DNA of 64,000 bases from Hermatobates lingyangjiaoensis (GCA_026182355.1 JAPFBL010000068.1:8593001-8657000), one strand, 5' to 3'. Positions 9,649-21,884 are shown, counted from the first letter of the stretch. Numbers and translations are program-made. Notes: generated by a model not told the origin, from the letters alone.

Positions 9649-10684
9649 GTATGATAGTAAACTACACTACATTAAAGAATAACGCTCATTATAATTATAT
9701 AATAATAACAGGTTATTATCGGCAAGAATGTCGCCTGTCTTGTATTTTCAGTCTTCTACCTTTACTCGAAGCAAAATGACTTTTTTGATATAGTGCTGGA
9801 ATTTTTTTCAGTTAAAACTCATATTAGTTTCATAGTAACTGGAAATTTTATTTTCTTAGTGTTGATAATTTAGGAGGAGAAAGTCGTATCTAAAGCACAA
9901 TGTTGGATAATAAAGGATATATCCTGTGTGATAATATTGCCCAGGACTATAGGGACCGTGCGTATAGTCAAGTATATTTTTCGGTGTGATATCAATTTGT
10001 CGATCAACAGATGTGATCTGAACCTTGTTCAAAAACTTGTAGACAAAACAACACTTCTAGCCATAAACATGTGCAGAGAAATCGTCAAAAACCTTTTAAC
10101 AAACTGTCGTGTCGAAGACAAGTTGTAAGTGTGTTTCTATCAACATTATGCAACTTTCTTATAAATTTATCAATTAACATATCTATTGCTACTAAGGCTG
10201 TTTATATCATGTGAACTGTAAATGGAGCACACCTATCGCAAATGACCCAGGAGCTGTGATTGTTCATGCAAAGGATTGCCATGGTACATGCCATACCAAC
10301 AAAGAAGGTATCGACAACCCATGCCGACTATGAATTAGTACCAATAAGTAAGAAAGAATTAGTAGGAATATTCTTACAATTAGTATAGAAATTGTAGTGT
10401 TTTAGGACAGGTAAATTTGTTTCCAAGTTAGCCCAATTCAACAGATTTGGGAGTCTTAAAAAAATTTGGGTAATTAAACACAAATTGAGAAATATTAAGG
10501 GAGAAGAAAGAATAAAGTAAATATCTTATGCAAAAGAATAAAATTTATAAAAGAATAAGTTATAAATAAGTTATCAAAATATAAGAATATAAAAATATAA
10601 AAGACTAACGAATTGGCTTTGAAAAGGGCAGGGATATTGGAGTTTATAAGATAACACTACTTTTGACACTAATTACAACACTAC
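9649..10684. other. Unique flank of the array, no gene seen
   Basis: AT-rich sequence without a convincing reading frame. The 66-codon frame at 9928-10128 has no recognisable motif. The main interest is that 9650-10330 appears a second time, interleaved with PLE bases, at about 6890-7930. Confidence 0.5.
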
Positions 10685-10803
10685 TTTCGACATCATCGAA
10701 AAAACTTCATAAAACGCTTTTGGGACCTCAAAACATATAATTCTGTCAAAACCTCGAGATCAAATTATTTCACGATCACTATACTTTACTTAAAGTAAAG
10801 TAA
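10685..10803 (+). repeat. Dispersed repeat family A, 3' half
   Basis: Contains the shared words catcgaaaaaact, gggacctcaaaacat, ataattctgtcaaaa, and a terminal block with cacgatcactata followed by ttacttaaagtaaag. Similar blocks in the same order occur at 22900-23105 and 33085-33175, with more diverged relatives near 62400 and 63600. It may be a SINE- or MITE-like non-coding element; I see no coding capacity. Confidence 0.6.
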
Positions 10804-12485
10804 AAATAGTTAGCAAAATGATGGTGTTGAAGACTAAAAGTAATGACCTTTGTTCTGAGTAATATTCATGCTTTCTAATATTTCAAGTAACTACTTTAAA
10901 AGAACTCACTGTGGATTAGAATGGATTACACGAATCATTACTTTTATTTCTCAGGCACTGCTACTTTCTTCTATTTCTAGAGGACATTAAATCATTTACC
11001 TTAATTGTGGTTTTCAACTTAAGCACTTATAACTTTGATTAACTTAACACTTAAATCTAACAAAGTTTTTAAGCATTTTCAGGAATCGAATAGTCATTTA
11101 AAACTCCAGTAACTAATAATTAATGACCTCCAATTTATTGTAATATCTAATCTGGAAAGTTTCTTCAAATTGTATAAGAACTTAATAGTCGTAATCAAAA
11201 GCGCAGTTCTAGGGAATAAATATCTATTTACTGAAAATGTTTTCAGAATATTAATACAAAATTAACATTACTTCAATGCTAGAATATATATGTTCAAAGG
11301 TATTAGCAATAACATTATAGAAATTATAACACACAGAAGTATTAATAAACAAAGAAATATTTACATGGAACTGTTATTTATTACTAACATTTTTCTTTAG
11401 TAACTTTTTCCAAATGGGTTCTGATTCAACAGCGACGCAACATAAATGATCAATTCAATTTCTTCAATAATAAATTTTTCCTAAACAAGACTTGATTCAA
11501 CAATAACACTACATAAATGGTGACATATTTTGTAAAGTACAATGAATTCAAGAATAACGCCGTAAAAATACATTATTCTCATTACTATAATTTATTTTAA
11601 ACAACACTTAATAGAAATAACGTGTAAGATAATCTGAAATGCGGGTAACTTACAGTGGAAAAGGTTTTCTGCTACTGCTTAATGTTTATAAATATGTTTC
11701 AGAGAATTTCAAAGATTTTGTGTTTATTAAAAGGTATTTAAATGATGCGGTAGTATTATTGCCATATATTAGTTGTTAAACTGGTCGGAATATTAAAAAC
11801 TTCTGCAAAATTTACCTATCGATATACATAAAATTATGTTTTTACAAGGGCTATCCACTAACACTAGATCAATTCTCGTAACCATCTCGTGATGGTCTGG
11901 ATAACATTGCAGTCGTGACTGATAAAGTTATTGGTATTTCGAATGATTGATACTTTATATCTGAAATATTCAATCAAGAAGTTAAAAGAACTAGAATGAC
12001 TACCCTTAAGTGGCCTTGCGAAGTGCTAGACTTTCGCCAGCTTATAGAATATTTTATGACAATCGTGCTCTTGCACTCATTCTCGTTTTCGCTTTGGTTG
12101 TGTCGTCGGTTTAGAGATCATCCTGGTGTCCTGTGAGTTTTATCTAAATCCATCCTCACTTTATTACTGTTTATACCTTTTATTACAGCTAACTCTAGTA
12201 GTTGAGTCTTTCGGGGCTTATTAACGTTAGGATATCTTATATGCCCATAAATAATTTAAATATAATTTTTTTCTTTATTTGAAGAATATATTTCAACTTC
12301 ACATTTGCTACTGCATAGCAATTTCGCAGCAATATAATCAAATAAATAAACTGTTTTTGGGTAGCAATATGTAGATATTTGACACACATGTCACCCCTAA
12401 ACTTTAAATTTTGACTCAATTTGAAAATTTTCCAAGCAGAAAGTAATCATTTCTTTACTGATTTTCTAAGAAGTACACACCTTTC
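10804..12485. other. Intergenic DNA, nothing recognised
   Basis: AT-rich sequence with short frames only. The 60-codon frame at 12237-12419 on the minus strand has no domain and lies downstream of the TTLL9-like gene; it could be part of that gene's 3' UTR if the A-rich run at 12486 is not the transcript end. Confidence 0.4.
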
Positions 12486-12500
12486 TTTTTTTTTATTTTT
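12486..12500 (-). promoter_or_regulatory. A-rich run 52-66 bp after the TTLL9-like stop codon
   Basis: Minus-strand sequence reads roughly AAAAAT then nine A, preceded by AT-rich DNA. It could be a polyadenylation region or the decayed poly(A) tail of a retrocopy. No matching target duplication was found on the two sides by eye. Confidence 0.3.
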
Positions 12501-12551
12501 ATATCCCTACTAAACGATCATACAAAAGTTTTGCAACATAAAAGGAAGAAA

Positions 12552-13874
12552 TTATTTTTGAAATTTAAATAGTTGCCTCCAATTTGATAACTCTTGGAGT
12601 TGTTGCTCTCTGTTGTTTTGGCACCCCAAGAATACATTAAGTCTTTGCTTTAATGGCAGTGCTGGACCACACTCGCTTGCTCCTGGGCAAGGGGTAAATA
12701 TTGGTCCATCATCCCATAAGAGGTCGAATCCTCCCACACGAATCTCTTTTCCAAGCATATCGCCTTCTAGGTTCAGAATATTGATTGTATCTAGAAGGAG
12801 ATTGTATTTCATCTGATAGTCATCATCATCAGTTGGGACTAAAGAAGGAGACGAGTTGACTTCAAGCAAAAATGGTTTAAGCTGATCGTTGAGAATAATG
12901 TCATAGCCGTATAGCTCAAAACTATGTATGCTATTGATGATGGTCTTCTGAACACTTTGCAAGCTAGTTAAAACAACAGCGGCAATATTCTGAAAGAGTT
13001 GTTCAACGACAGCTTGCCCATGACGTGCGGTTAAGAAGAGTCGTAACTGCCTCAAAGGCCACTTACAGCCTTGGCGCGAGGCTTCAATGTTCTTACTCAA
13101 TTGTATGTGGGTGTTGGTCAAATGCACATAGTTGTCTTTGATTTTATGCAAACTAAACTGTGCTCCACAAAACCTTGCAAAACCATCTCTTGCGATCCAA
13201 ATCCGTAAAGGATTAAACGACATAACCAAAACGTAAATTCTTAAATCAAATTTTTTACCTGAAATCAAATAAGGGTCTTCTATATATTTCTGTATAACCC
13301 ATATATCTGGCTGGATTTCTTTCTCCCCATCAACAATGACTTCTTTGCCAGACCAGTCACGGTTAGATCTCCATTCATTTAAATCTTTCAACTTTCTAAA
13401 CAAAAAAATGCCTCTACCTTGAGAGCCAATTGCAGGTTTAACAATCCATGTTGTTGAAGGATGTTTTCTGTAATACTCTACAAACATCAAATATTCCGTT
13501 GGTAATTCAAAGCTTAATGGAACACAATCACAAAGAGCAGCTTCTTCAAGTTTACCCAATTTAGTTAGAGCTTTTTTATATCTTTGTAAATTTCTCGCTA
13601 AATGATTTTTACGAGCTAATTCATAAAAATTTAAAAAATGCGGTACCCTTTGATTTCGAGCCAATCGTTTTTCCATGGTTTCTTTCATTTGTGACAAATC
13701 ACACCAAAATAAATCCCAGCAGGCACTTTCCCCTTCGACCTGATGCCATCCTTTGTCACGTAAAACATCAGCCAGAACTCGACCATCTCGTGCATCAATT
13801 CGAAATTTCAGTTTATTTTTTTCACATCGTCCTACATGTTTAACTTCTTCATTATCTTTACTACTGTTTTTCAT
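12552..13874 (-). CDS. TTLL9: TTLL9-like tubulin polyglutamylase, single uninterrupted ORF
   Basis: An intact 440-residue frame, about the length of vertebrate TTLL9. TTL-like enzymes are ATP-grasp ligases that add glutamates (TTLL9 subgroup) to tubulin tails on axonemal microtubules. Seen: WDLFWCDLS near residue 55; the ATP-grasp block TWIVKPAIGSQGRGIFLFRKL (about 143-163); VIQKYIEDPYLISGKKFDLRIYVLVMS, with the conserved Lys, Asp and Arg; DGFARF; YVHLTNTHIQ; SFELYGYDIILNDQLKPFLLEVNSSPSL, with the metal-binding Glu and Asn; and a C-terminal KEIRVGGFDLLWDDGP. The ATG at 13874 is chosen because it is followed by an unbroken frame and an in-frame stop lies about 65 bp upstream. No introns interrupt it, whereas known animal TTLL9 genes are multi-exon, so it may be a functional retrogene. 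A closely related TTLL paralogue is possible. Confidence 0.88.
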   Translation of the reverse strand: MKNSSKDNEEVKHVGRCEKNKLKFRIDARDGRVLADVLRDKGWHQVEGESACWDLFWCDLSQMKETMEKRLARNQRVPHFLNFYELARKNHLARNLQRYKKALTKLGKLEEAALCDCVPLSFELPTEYLMFVEYYRKHPSTTWIVKPAIGSQGRGIFLFRKLKDLNEWRSNRDWSGKEVIVDGEKEIQPDIWVIQKYIEDPYLISGKKFDLRIYVLVMSFNPLRIWIARDGFARFCGAQFSLHKIKDNYVHLTNTHIQLSKNIEASRQGCKWPLRQLRLFLTARHGQAVVEQLFQNIAAVVLTSLQSVQKTIINSIHSFELYGYDIILNDQLKPFLLEVNSSPSLVPTDDDDYQMKYNLLLDTINILNLEGDMLGKEIRVGGFDLLWDDGPIFTPCPGASECGPALPLKQRLNVFLGCQNNREQQLQELSNWRQLFKFQK

Positions 13875-13946
13875 TGGTATATTTTTGTCTTTGATTGGAA
13901 TTACCCGTGCTAAAATGGATATACACAGTAAACAGTGTTACCAAGC

Positions 13947-13970
13947 GCTGCAAGGTTAAAGATGAAAATT
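13947..13970 (-). promoter_or_regulatory. Possible 3' splice site just upstream of the TTLL9-like start
   Basis: Minus-strand reading gives ttttcatctttaaccttgcag, a pyrimidine-rich tract ending in CAG, about 73 bp before the ATG. If used, the gene would have an upstream non-coding exon and only its coding part would be intron-free. This is a motif match only. Confidence 0.3.
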
Positions 13971-15280
13971 ACAAATAATAACGCATAAAATCATCTAATC
14001 CTTATTTTAAAAAAAAATTTTTCTTGCATAACAACTTGAAATACCACAATAAAACTAGTGTCCCTGCTTCCAAAGAAAATCTCATAAACCAAAAAGAAAA
14101 TAATCCGAATCAGTTCAAAAGAGTTTGCACGACTTTGCTCTGCTTAAACTAGTGAGTTTTAATGTCATCTGACCGTAATTTTAACGATTTACCATTCCGA
14201 CAAATCTGCATTTTATAACATTTGCTTGGAATTTTATAAATACTACTTCTTTATAAGAAGAAGCCTTTTAATTAACAAGTTTCAATTATTAGTTAATTAA
14301 TGTCTAATTAATAGACACATTGGGAGTGGCTAACTCTCAACTTTAATATGAGTAGATATAACATCAATATCATTGAAAGTGAATTTGGTTGTGGTTTCAT
14401 ATTCTTCTGTCCATATTGTACACGTATTATCAGCTCACAGATAATCGTTCTACCAATATTAATCGTATTAATATGTCTATATCAAATTTATCACTTATAT
14501 CAAAAGTAGAATAATTATTCTAGAAAATTCTGACATTCTACAGAAGAAAAAAAATTATTAACTGCCATTTTAGTATAATATTATTCTTCTGACGTTGAAG
14601 GATTATGAAATATTTATATTAACAAAATGATTAATAGGAAGTGTTAAGTTTTTTGAATCACTAGAGACGTTTTCTTAAAGTAGTAGCTTTTTTGTCTTGA
14701 AGTACGAAAGGAGCTTTTCCATGCTTCAAATATTACCTAAAACAATGGGCTACATAAGAATACGGGAATTGTGTGTTTGGTTTTGATTCTTTAGGTATTG
14801 TCACATGAAGCTTATCTCACATTCTTTACACCACGTCTACCACTGAAAACATATAAAATATATGGTTGATTAGAGTGCAATTTTATAGTCATAAAAATTG
14901 TATTATCCTTTCATTTACCATTAACTTTACCATTGGCTATGTGCTATTTAAGCTTTAGTTTGACTATTCTGTTTAACTTTGTTACGATGAAAAATGTTTG
15001 TCCATGAAAACAAATCCTGTAAGTACAGCAGGATTTCATTTTTACAAATTAAGTTTTCGAGTTTTTATTTAAGTTATAATACCTTTTACAGTATATTTCT
15101 TGGAATTTACAGGTAACACCATACTTTTAAAAAGGTACATCTCTAATCACAAAATTTAAGACCATAGAGCTAGCAATTCTGAAGAAAAGTAATGATCTCC
15201 AAAGTCACATATAAACCATAAAAATTTTACTTTCCGAGTATGGAATAAAACTAGAATCCAAGAGCCATACAGCACATATA
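13971..15280. other. Intergenic DNA upstream of the TTLL9-like gene
   Basis: No recognisable coding frame. A short AT-rich inverted stretch near 14270-14325 (taattaa words) is the only structure noted. Any promoter of the TTLL9-like gene should lie here, but no clear core element can be assigned. Confidence 0.4.
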
Positions 15281-15390
15281 AATAATAATCGCCACTTTCG
15301 GAAAATATGAATTTGTTCGTCAAACGGTGTGGTCTGAAGCATTTACATAAATGATTGGATTCACACTCATCCATCATACACACATACAAA

Positions 15391-15450
<60 letters not shown>

Positions 15451-15560
15451 CAATCACACAGACACACACACACACACACATACACACACACACGCACACA
15501 CACACATACACGCAAACACATCATCATCATTAAAAAAAAGACCTCAAAGTGACATAATCT
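15281..15560 (+). repeat. Repeat family A copy with internal CA/TA microsatellite
   Basis: The left part (gtcaaacggtgtggtctgaag, then cactcatcc) and the right part (gacctcaaagt near 15541) match the order seen in the 22900 and 63600 copies. Between them lie (CA)n at 15391-15410, (TA)n at 15411-15448 and imperfect (CA)n at 15450-15520. Low-complexity frames across this tract are not genes. Confidence 0.55.
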
Positions 15561-16459
15561 CTTGGGAAGCTAAATTGATAGCACATGATACATGAATGTT
15601 GTAAAGAAATACTACCCACTCTTCATTTATTAAGATAAACAAATTCTATAAAGAAAACCATTTTAATAACAAGAAATTTCTTTACAAACATTAAAGAAAT
15701 ACTATTAGCATTAGTAACGGTTTATTCAAATTTGAATCAGTATTAACAAGACCTAAATAGCTGGTAATGTTTTATTTATTTCTTTGTGAAATCCTTTATT
15801 TATCCAGACTTGCTCAGTTTATTTCCCATTATTTACCTTTGAGTAAATTACCACTCTGGCCTCCTCTCTCTCTCTTTTCAGTAACGCACCAGATGTCCGG
15901 TTTTAAGTGTTTCAGTTTAAATGAGATAGAATAGATTAAATATAATCAGTTTCAAAAGCAACCAGCTTACCAATTTGAAAAAAAATAAAGATAACGTTTT
16001 CATATGAGTTAAAAATTTTTCGTAAAAGTATAATAAAAGATATGAAACATTGCAAAACAACAATACTTCATTAGACAAAAAGGTACAACCTATTTCAAAT
16101 GTTTTATTGCAAATACACTAAAATACAAATATAAAATAGAGAGAGATCAAATTTAGAAAATGAAATGTGTAAACCATTATATTCAGAGTTTCAAAATAAG
16201 TAAGAGTCTACATCAAATAGCAACCGCAATATTAGTGTGAAGAAACGCATATCTCTGAAGGATGACGCTAAATCCGTTTTTACTTAGCAATGCGAATTGA
16301 ACTTACACACATGCAACCAAAAATGGTTTAGTTCCACTATATACTTTCTCAATTTAAAATAGCAACACCTGATATTGATAAAAATAAGTTGTCTTAAAAA
16401 ATAGTATGATCAAATCTTTGGGCAATCATGATGGGAATTATCAGGCACTCATGGAAACA
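15561..16459. other. Intergenic DNA, nothing recognised
   Basis: AT-rich DNA with a short (TC)n run near 15862-15874; no gene or element identified. Confidence 0.35.
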
Positions 16460-16732
16460 GTCTTGCGGTTGGAGCTTCCACAATAATTGTCCAAGGAACA
16501 CCAATTCATTCGAGCTTTTGACCATATTTCCCTTGGTCATCGTCAAGGATGCTTATATAGACTTCCTTAGTGGGTGCGCTTTTCTGATTGGCCAATTAGG
16601 TAAGTCCACTGGATCAATAAGAAAAACGCACCAACTAGGGAAGTTGGTATATATAAGCTGACGATGACGGTCGAAAGCTCGCATGAATTGGTGTTCCTTA
16701 GACAATTATTGTGGAAACTCCAACCGCAAGAC
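16460..16732. repeat. 273-bp foldback with a PLE-end-like motif in each arm
   Basis: The left arm begins gtcttgcggttggagcttcc and the right arm ends with its near-complement ggaaactccaaccgcaagac. The match continues through tattgtcc, caccaattcat and the cgcacc block to a centre near 16596. The right arm carries CTGACGA, an extra T, GAC-G-GTC and GAAA (16658-16676), then TTATTGTGG, the order seen at other PLE ends in this window; the left arm has a decayed version. Frames on both strands here are artefacts of the palindrome. Confidence 0.7.
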
Positions 16733-19095
16733 AGAAAAATCGCCCGCAGATCGAGGCCACCAGCACAAAACTCGTGAGATTTGAAGCTGCTGCTATTTTT
16801 AACCATAGCTGCTTACAAGAAGATTTGCTACCCATTTACACCAATATATATATATATATATAAATGCAATGCAACATTAATACTATATGGTTGTTTTAAT
16901 GTAAATAAGACATTATTCACAACTTTTCAATAAGTTGGAAATGGAGATAAACTTAGATTAATTTGATTAATCAATTAACTAAGTTAATTGATTAATTAAA
17001 CTAATTAACTAAATGTGCAAATAAATGACACCATTCAAACTACCTGTAGATGTGTCACTGTAGTCATCATAAATAGGGTTAAACTAAGCTCAAAATGGAA
17101 TTTACGATGTGGTTGAGCACTATATTATTGTAATCTCTCATTGTATAATCACTTCTTTGTTTTGTTTTAACTATTTCGTGAAAATGAAATTTTTAAATAA
17201 CGTCTAAGTATATTTGGAGTAATGTTTGCAAGTTTCTTGTATAAGTTATAGAGTCACCTTTGAGTTCCAAACTGAAAGTAATTTCGAAATGAGACTAAGT
17301 AGTTAGCCACTAGTCTGAACTTCAAGTCTTTATCTCCTTACACAAACTTTCTACATTAAGCAACATTCAAAGCTCGCAAACCAAAATCACTCATTTACTT
17401 TATAAGGGATTAAGTGCTTTTTATATTTTCCTAAACCCTATATACAACTCATGAGAAATAGATATTTGCAGATTGTAATCTGAGAATAGAATATTTATGC
17501 TTTCCTAAAACGTGGTTATGCATCCTAAAACGAATTTATTATTTATCCGTTTCTTTATTTATTTTATTGTTCATATAAATAATAATCCATGGGTAAAATA
17601 ATGCTATCAGTTTGTTGATATAAGAACTTTTGGCAGAAAAAGAAGAATAACTTTATAAAATTGTTTAAATAACATGTATTTGTTTTATATGACTGAGATT
17701 TACATGTGCGTGTATCCACATATTAAAGTTTATTCAGCATTAGAAAAAATTTTTTCTTCTGATATAATCAATAATTAGTTCTAAAAAGATGCCTAAATTC
17801 AGGAACTGCTTCTTTTCATAGTGAATTTTACACGCTGCTAACCAAAAACAGGTTATCACTAGTGACATAAGGATATTTATTTAGGTCTCAGGTAGCATGA
17901 ACTGGTATAAGATTGAGTATTCAACTTGTTTGAGCAATTAATAAAAACTGCAAAATGTTGTTTTCATTTTAGTAAAATATTATTCTGGAGTTGTAGTTAC
18001 TGATAGGCTGAACATAGAAACATAGGCTGATTGACATAAGAGGGAAGCTGCGTCACAGAAATATCGTCTAGTAGAGACTGCATTCCGCTAGCATAACATG
18101 TTGCTTCTTTGTCAAGAGGTACGGTGAAGTCTTGTTGCATACCTTATTTCTTACAGTCAACTCTTTATCTTTCACACAGTCACCTCAAAGATCTACTACC
18201 ATAGAGAATGAACTGTGCCTGCTGTAACTGTAACTTTATCATTTCTTTAGTTTTCGTTACGACATCAATAGATTGGATTGTACTCAGTGTGATGGCGTTA
18301 CATTCGTTTGACCTCTACCAAGTTCTGCCTGACAGTCAATGGTCTTGTGGCTTCTTTTGGTTACTATAGAATACACCGATCACGCCATCTATACTAATTT
18401 CCATGAATTCTGTTTCAATAACTCTTTCATAGTGCAGATCCCTAAACGAATGCTTTATTTTAGTAATAGTAATGTAAGGCTAAGAGCGCATAGCAGCCAT
18501 ATCCTTGTTTCCTTGGAAACCCACCCTCCAGAACTCAATTTTTAACTTAGTAATATTATATCATTGCTTATAAGTTCTTTATTATATTACTTTTTTTTGT
18601 TACATTCCATTATTATATTTTATCTTTTCGATAGTGTTATCTTTATAGCTCTATACATTTAAGTCAAATATTCACATAACCTGTTTCTTCTATAAACAAT
18701 AACGGTTTCTTCTTCTAACGACGAAATATTCCAAAATACAGCTTAGCGAATTTTTGTCTATGTTTTACTATTTTATGCTGAGTTTTTCTAATTATCATGG
18801 TAGAATATCTACACTTGATATGTATATAATGATAATGAAATGGAAAAATATATCTTCCTAGCCTCTTAATATATAAAGAGTTAAAAAAAAAGTTTGGAAA
18901 AATGTAACTACAGAACCAATTGAACTATATTTTTAACAAGCCATGATTATTATAAATAATGAAGCATGTAACAAGTAGACAGATCTTACTAGCTTTCATC
19001 AAAACGACGATATTAGATATTGTTTTCTTTTAATATGACAATTTGTTCGTTACTTTTAGCTCGTATTATCTAAGTTTGGACAGTTAAGTCTAAGA
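16733..19095. other. Intergenic DNA, no gene supported
   Basis: Contains a short (TA)n at about 16845-16862 and a palindrome near 16968-17004, with ttgattaatcaattaac facing its near-complement across taa. 18140-18540 is less AT-rich and has a 68-codon frame at 18339-18545 with no domain. Confidence 0.35.
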
Positions 19096-19362
19096 ATATA
19101 TATATATATATATATAAATCTCACAATAAACAATTAAACAACAATCATTGTTTAAACGACAATAAGAAATGGGGGGGGGGGGGGGAAGTTGCTCTGACGA
19201 GGGGACCACTTGTTACGGTTGAAAAGTTTTAGTCCTTTTTTTTTCTTTTCTTATTTTTGTTCGAAGATTGATATATATATATACGATTAAAACACAATAT
19301 GTAAATGGAAAAAGACTTTGATCATTGATTGTTATTTCACGTGTTTATGTAAAATCTTGATA
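19096..19362 (+). mobile_element. PLE end relics with a hammerhead-like core and a 15-G run
   Basis: After (TA)n and a run of 15 G (19171-19185) comes ctctgacga at 19192-19200, a spacer with cttgttacggtt, and GAAA at 19221-19224. This is the same motif order as the PLE ends at 26997 and 41386. Further right, tgatcattgattgttatttc and cacgtgtttatg match in reverse the sequence near 26900-26935, which places this as a longer piece of the same 3' terminal sequence. Confidence 0.6.
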
Positions 19363-19446
19363 TATATATATACATTATCAACACATATAAAACGATCCAC
19401 AAAGAACAACAAACGTTTCACAGTAAACTATGGACAAAGAGTAAAG

Positions 19447-19625
19447 GTACGAACACACTTACGGTCTCTAATTGTCGGTTGAACCGTCGTAGAGATAGGG
19501 ACACCAAGCGTACTTGCGTTGGGACCGTCTCCAACTGTCGATTCGCAAGTGCTCTTGGTGCCCTATCTCCAATGTCCTGATGACGATTCAACCGAGAATT
19601 AGAGACTGTAAGTGTGTTTTGTATA
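19447..19625. repeat. Foldback of a second PLE-like terminal family
   Basis: The left arm (acacacttacggtctctaatt, cggttgaaccg, accaag) faces the right arm (cttggtgccc, attcaaccg, agaattagagactgtaag, tgtgttt). The same sequence occurs once at 39240-39320 (minus) and once at 41170-41275 (plus), each beside (TA)n. Each copy contains a CTGANGA-N-hairpin-like core followed by GAAA or a variant of it. Confidence 0.65.
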
Positions 19626-19652
19626 TTTTTTCTGTATCTATAGTTTACTGTA

Positions 19653-19654
<2 letters not shown>

Positions 19655-19693
<39 letters not shown>
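19655..19693. repeat. (TA)n microsatellite
   Basis: About 39 bp of alternating T and A directly right of the foldback. Confidence 0.95.
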
Positions 19694-19694
<1 letters not shown>

Positions 19695-19739
19695 TTCATA
19701 CGGTTTACAATAAATGTATGCATTTGATAATTATTTAAA

Positions 19740-21884
19740 TTAATTGAGAGATGAGGTTTGTTGATGAAGATTGAGGTGAGCAGGAATGATGAATAGCGGT
19801 ATTTAGTTGAGGCAATTAAGTGAGAGAATTAGCAAGAGAGAGTGAGAGTAGAGTGATGGCGTGTTGAGTGAATGCCAATGAGCCTGACTTGCTGATGCAG
19901 AGACCAAGCAACCAGCGTCTGAATCAACTGGAAATAAGCACGGCCATCTAATTAGAAACAAACAGGCTGCCACACAGCAAAATAACCATGTACCATTCAT
20001 CGAAACTAAAAACTCAATGCAATAACTATTTCAGAATATAAATAAAACTGTGGTTGGAATATAATTTCCAAAGTCATTACATAGGTTGTAGGAATAGTAC
20101 TCCTCATGAGGATTTATAAGGCTCATAGAACTTGTAAATTTATTTTCGTATGTAACAATACAAACTGAAAAGACTCCTGTTTTACCTAACGCACTTACAG
20201 TTCAGTTTCAATAAGGCTATTTGAGTACTGTTTTCATAGTATCCAGTCTGTCATCTACAACTACTGTCCAGAACAAGAATGATAATACACTTCATTGAGG
20301 ATAACCTTTAGTTATTTCTCAATTATTACAGTAATTTAAGTAAATTACTAGGTAATATAGTAATATTTTGTCTTATCAAAATAAGACAACCTTAATCAGA
20401 AATTTAAGACCATTCTTCTCCTTATTAATCAAAAGCAGTCGGACTCTTAAACGCACAAAGAACACACAAGGCTTACATTAACACTTGTTAGATTAAGTGA
20501 TGCATGGTTGATTACAAAACTTCCGTTGAACAACCATCCATCATACATGTAAAGTAAACTATTCTAAGCGAATATCGCAAAAGTCAAATGCATTTGAAAT
20601 TGATCTTTCAGTAATTTGAACTATTTTGCTTTTGCCGAAATCAGAATTTCTTGTTTTTTTATAACACAAAAATTTTAAGGATATTTAATTCTTCCATAGA
20701 AAACATAAAAAATTATTTTATAAAACCATATAATCTGGCATAATACCTCTATATTTACGTCCATGAGATTTTAACAGAAAAGGACTCTGCTCATTTTCTT
20801 GTAAGAAGCTATGACACTAATGAAATTAATAGAGATTGGGCAATGAAGAATAGTACAATATGGTGGACCTCTGAGAGTGAGACAGTAATTTCTTTAGTAT
20901 TTTATTTTGAGGATGAAAACCCATGCTAACGGAAAAAGGAGTAACTGCAACTAACAGTCCATCGAAAGTTGAATCGGAAGAGTCCACGAAAGTTTGAGAG
21001 AATCTCAGGTAGAGTCGGGGGTAGAGTCTAGCACCATACGAAAGGAATAGTAATGTGCCTAAAATATGAATGAGTAAAGATACGACTATCAATAGTGAGA
21101 TATTTGCACATTCTTGGATTCACTAGCACATTAGTGTCAAGGAGAGGGCATAAATGGGCTGGTGGATTCAGGGGCCAAGTGTACTCTAGCAGAAATTACG
21201 AAAGTAAAACTATTGCGATCTAGACTTCCTTTCTTGCTATGATCATGTGAAGTTGTGACACTGACTGTAACAACCATTATAGTTCATAATTTGATCAAAT
21301 GAGGACATAACTCCTCCTGGAGGGACAGGGGTTAGAGCTAGAGTAATGCCAATGTCATTCGGAAGGAGAGTGTAAATGTGGGTATTTTCAAATAATGCAG
21401 TATTAAGTTATTAACAAAATTTAATTTGCGTTAATATGACACCAAATAGATATTTCTTCAGAAAGCAATAGTAATAATGGTCTTTCGAAACTCTTATCTT
21501 TCAATATTTATCTTTCCAGTTCAACATGACAGAGCAGTTCATTTAGACTGTTCCTCCTACCATCGGAAATTGAACATGGCTTACAAAGACCAGTTTGATT
21601 CAAATCCTAGGGGTAAACTAATTTTGACTAATTTCTCTTGAATCACTTTTACAAAGTTTAACATTCTCATTATACATGCATTTGCCATAAATTTAACGAA
21701 CTTTGAACTTCACTGGAAGTATTTGAGATTTATTGAAGATCTTTTGCTATCTAGATTGAGATTGCTATTTGCTCAATTTAAAAAGTAACACATATATTTA
21801 CATAAAAAAGTATATAACTACACATAAGTGCAAATATGATCCATTCAAATTTATTAAAATTGGCATCTATCATAAGACATCTCG
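19740..21884. other. Intergenic DNA, no gene supported
   Basis: An 88-codon minus-strand frame (20826-21092) sits in a GC-richer patch running to about 21360, but no domain or repeat relationship is visible. It could be an old retroelement internal region. Confidence 0.3.

Noticed and set aside
12613..13959. Plus-strand frames at 12613-12816 and 13753-13959
   Set aside because: They are antisense to, or overlap the start of, the TTLL9-like ORF and have no features.
15156..15533. Frames rich in Val/Cys or Ile/Tyr/Thr/His across 15156-15533
   Set aside because: They are translations of (CA)n and (TA)n microsatellites.
16428..16806. Two similar frames on opposite strands (16428-16661 and 16567-16806)
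   Set aside because: Their similarity results from the palindrome at 16460-16732; no protein motif is present.
16968..17004. AT-only palindrome as a replication origin or regulatory site
   Set aside because: Short AT palindromes are expected by chance in this composition, and no supporting elements surround it.
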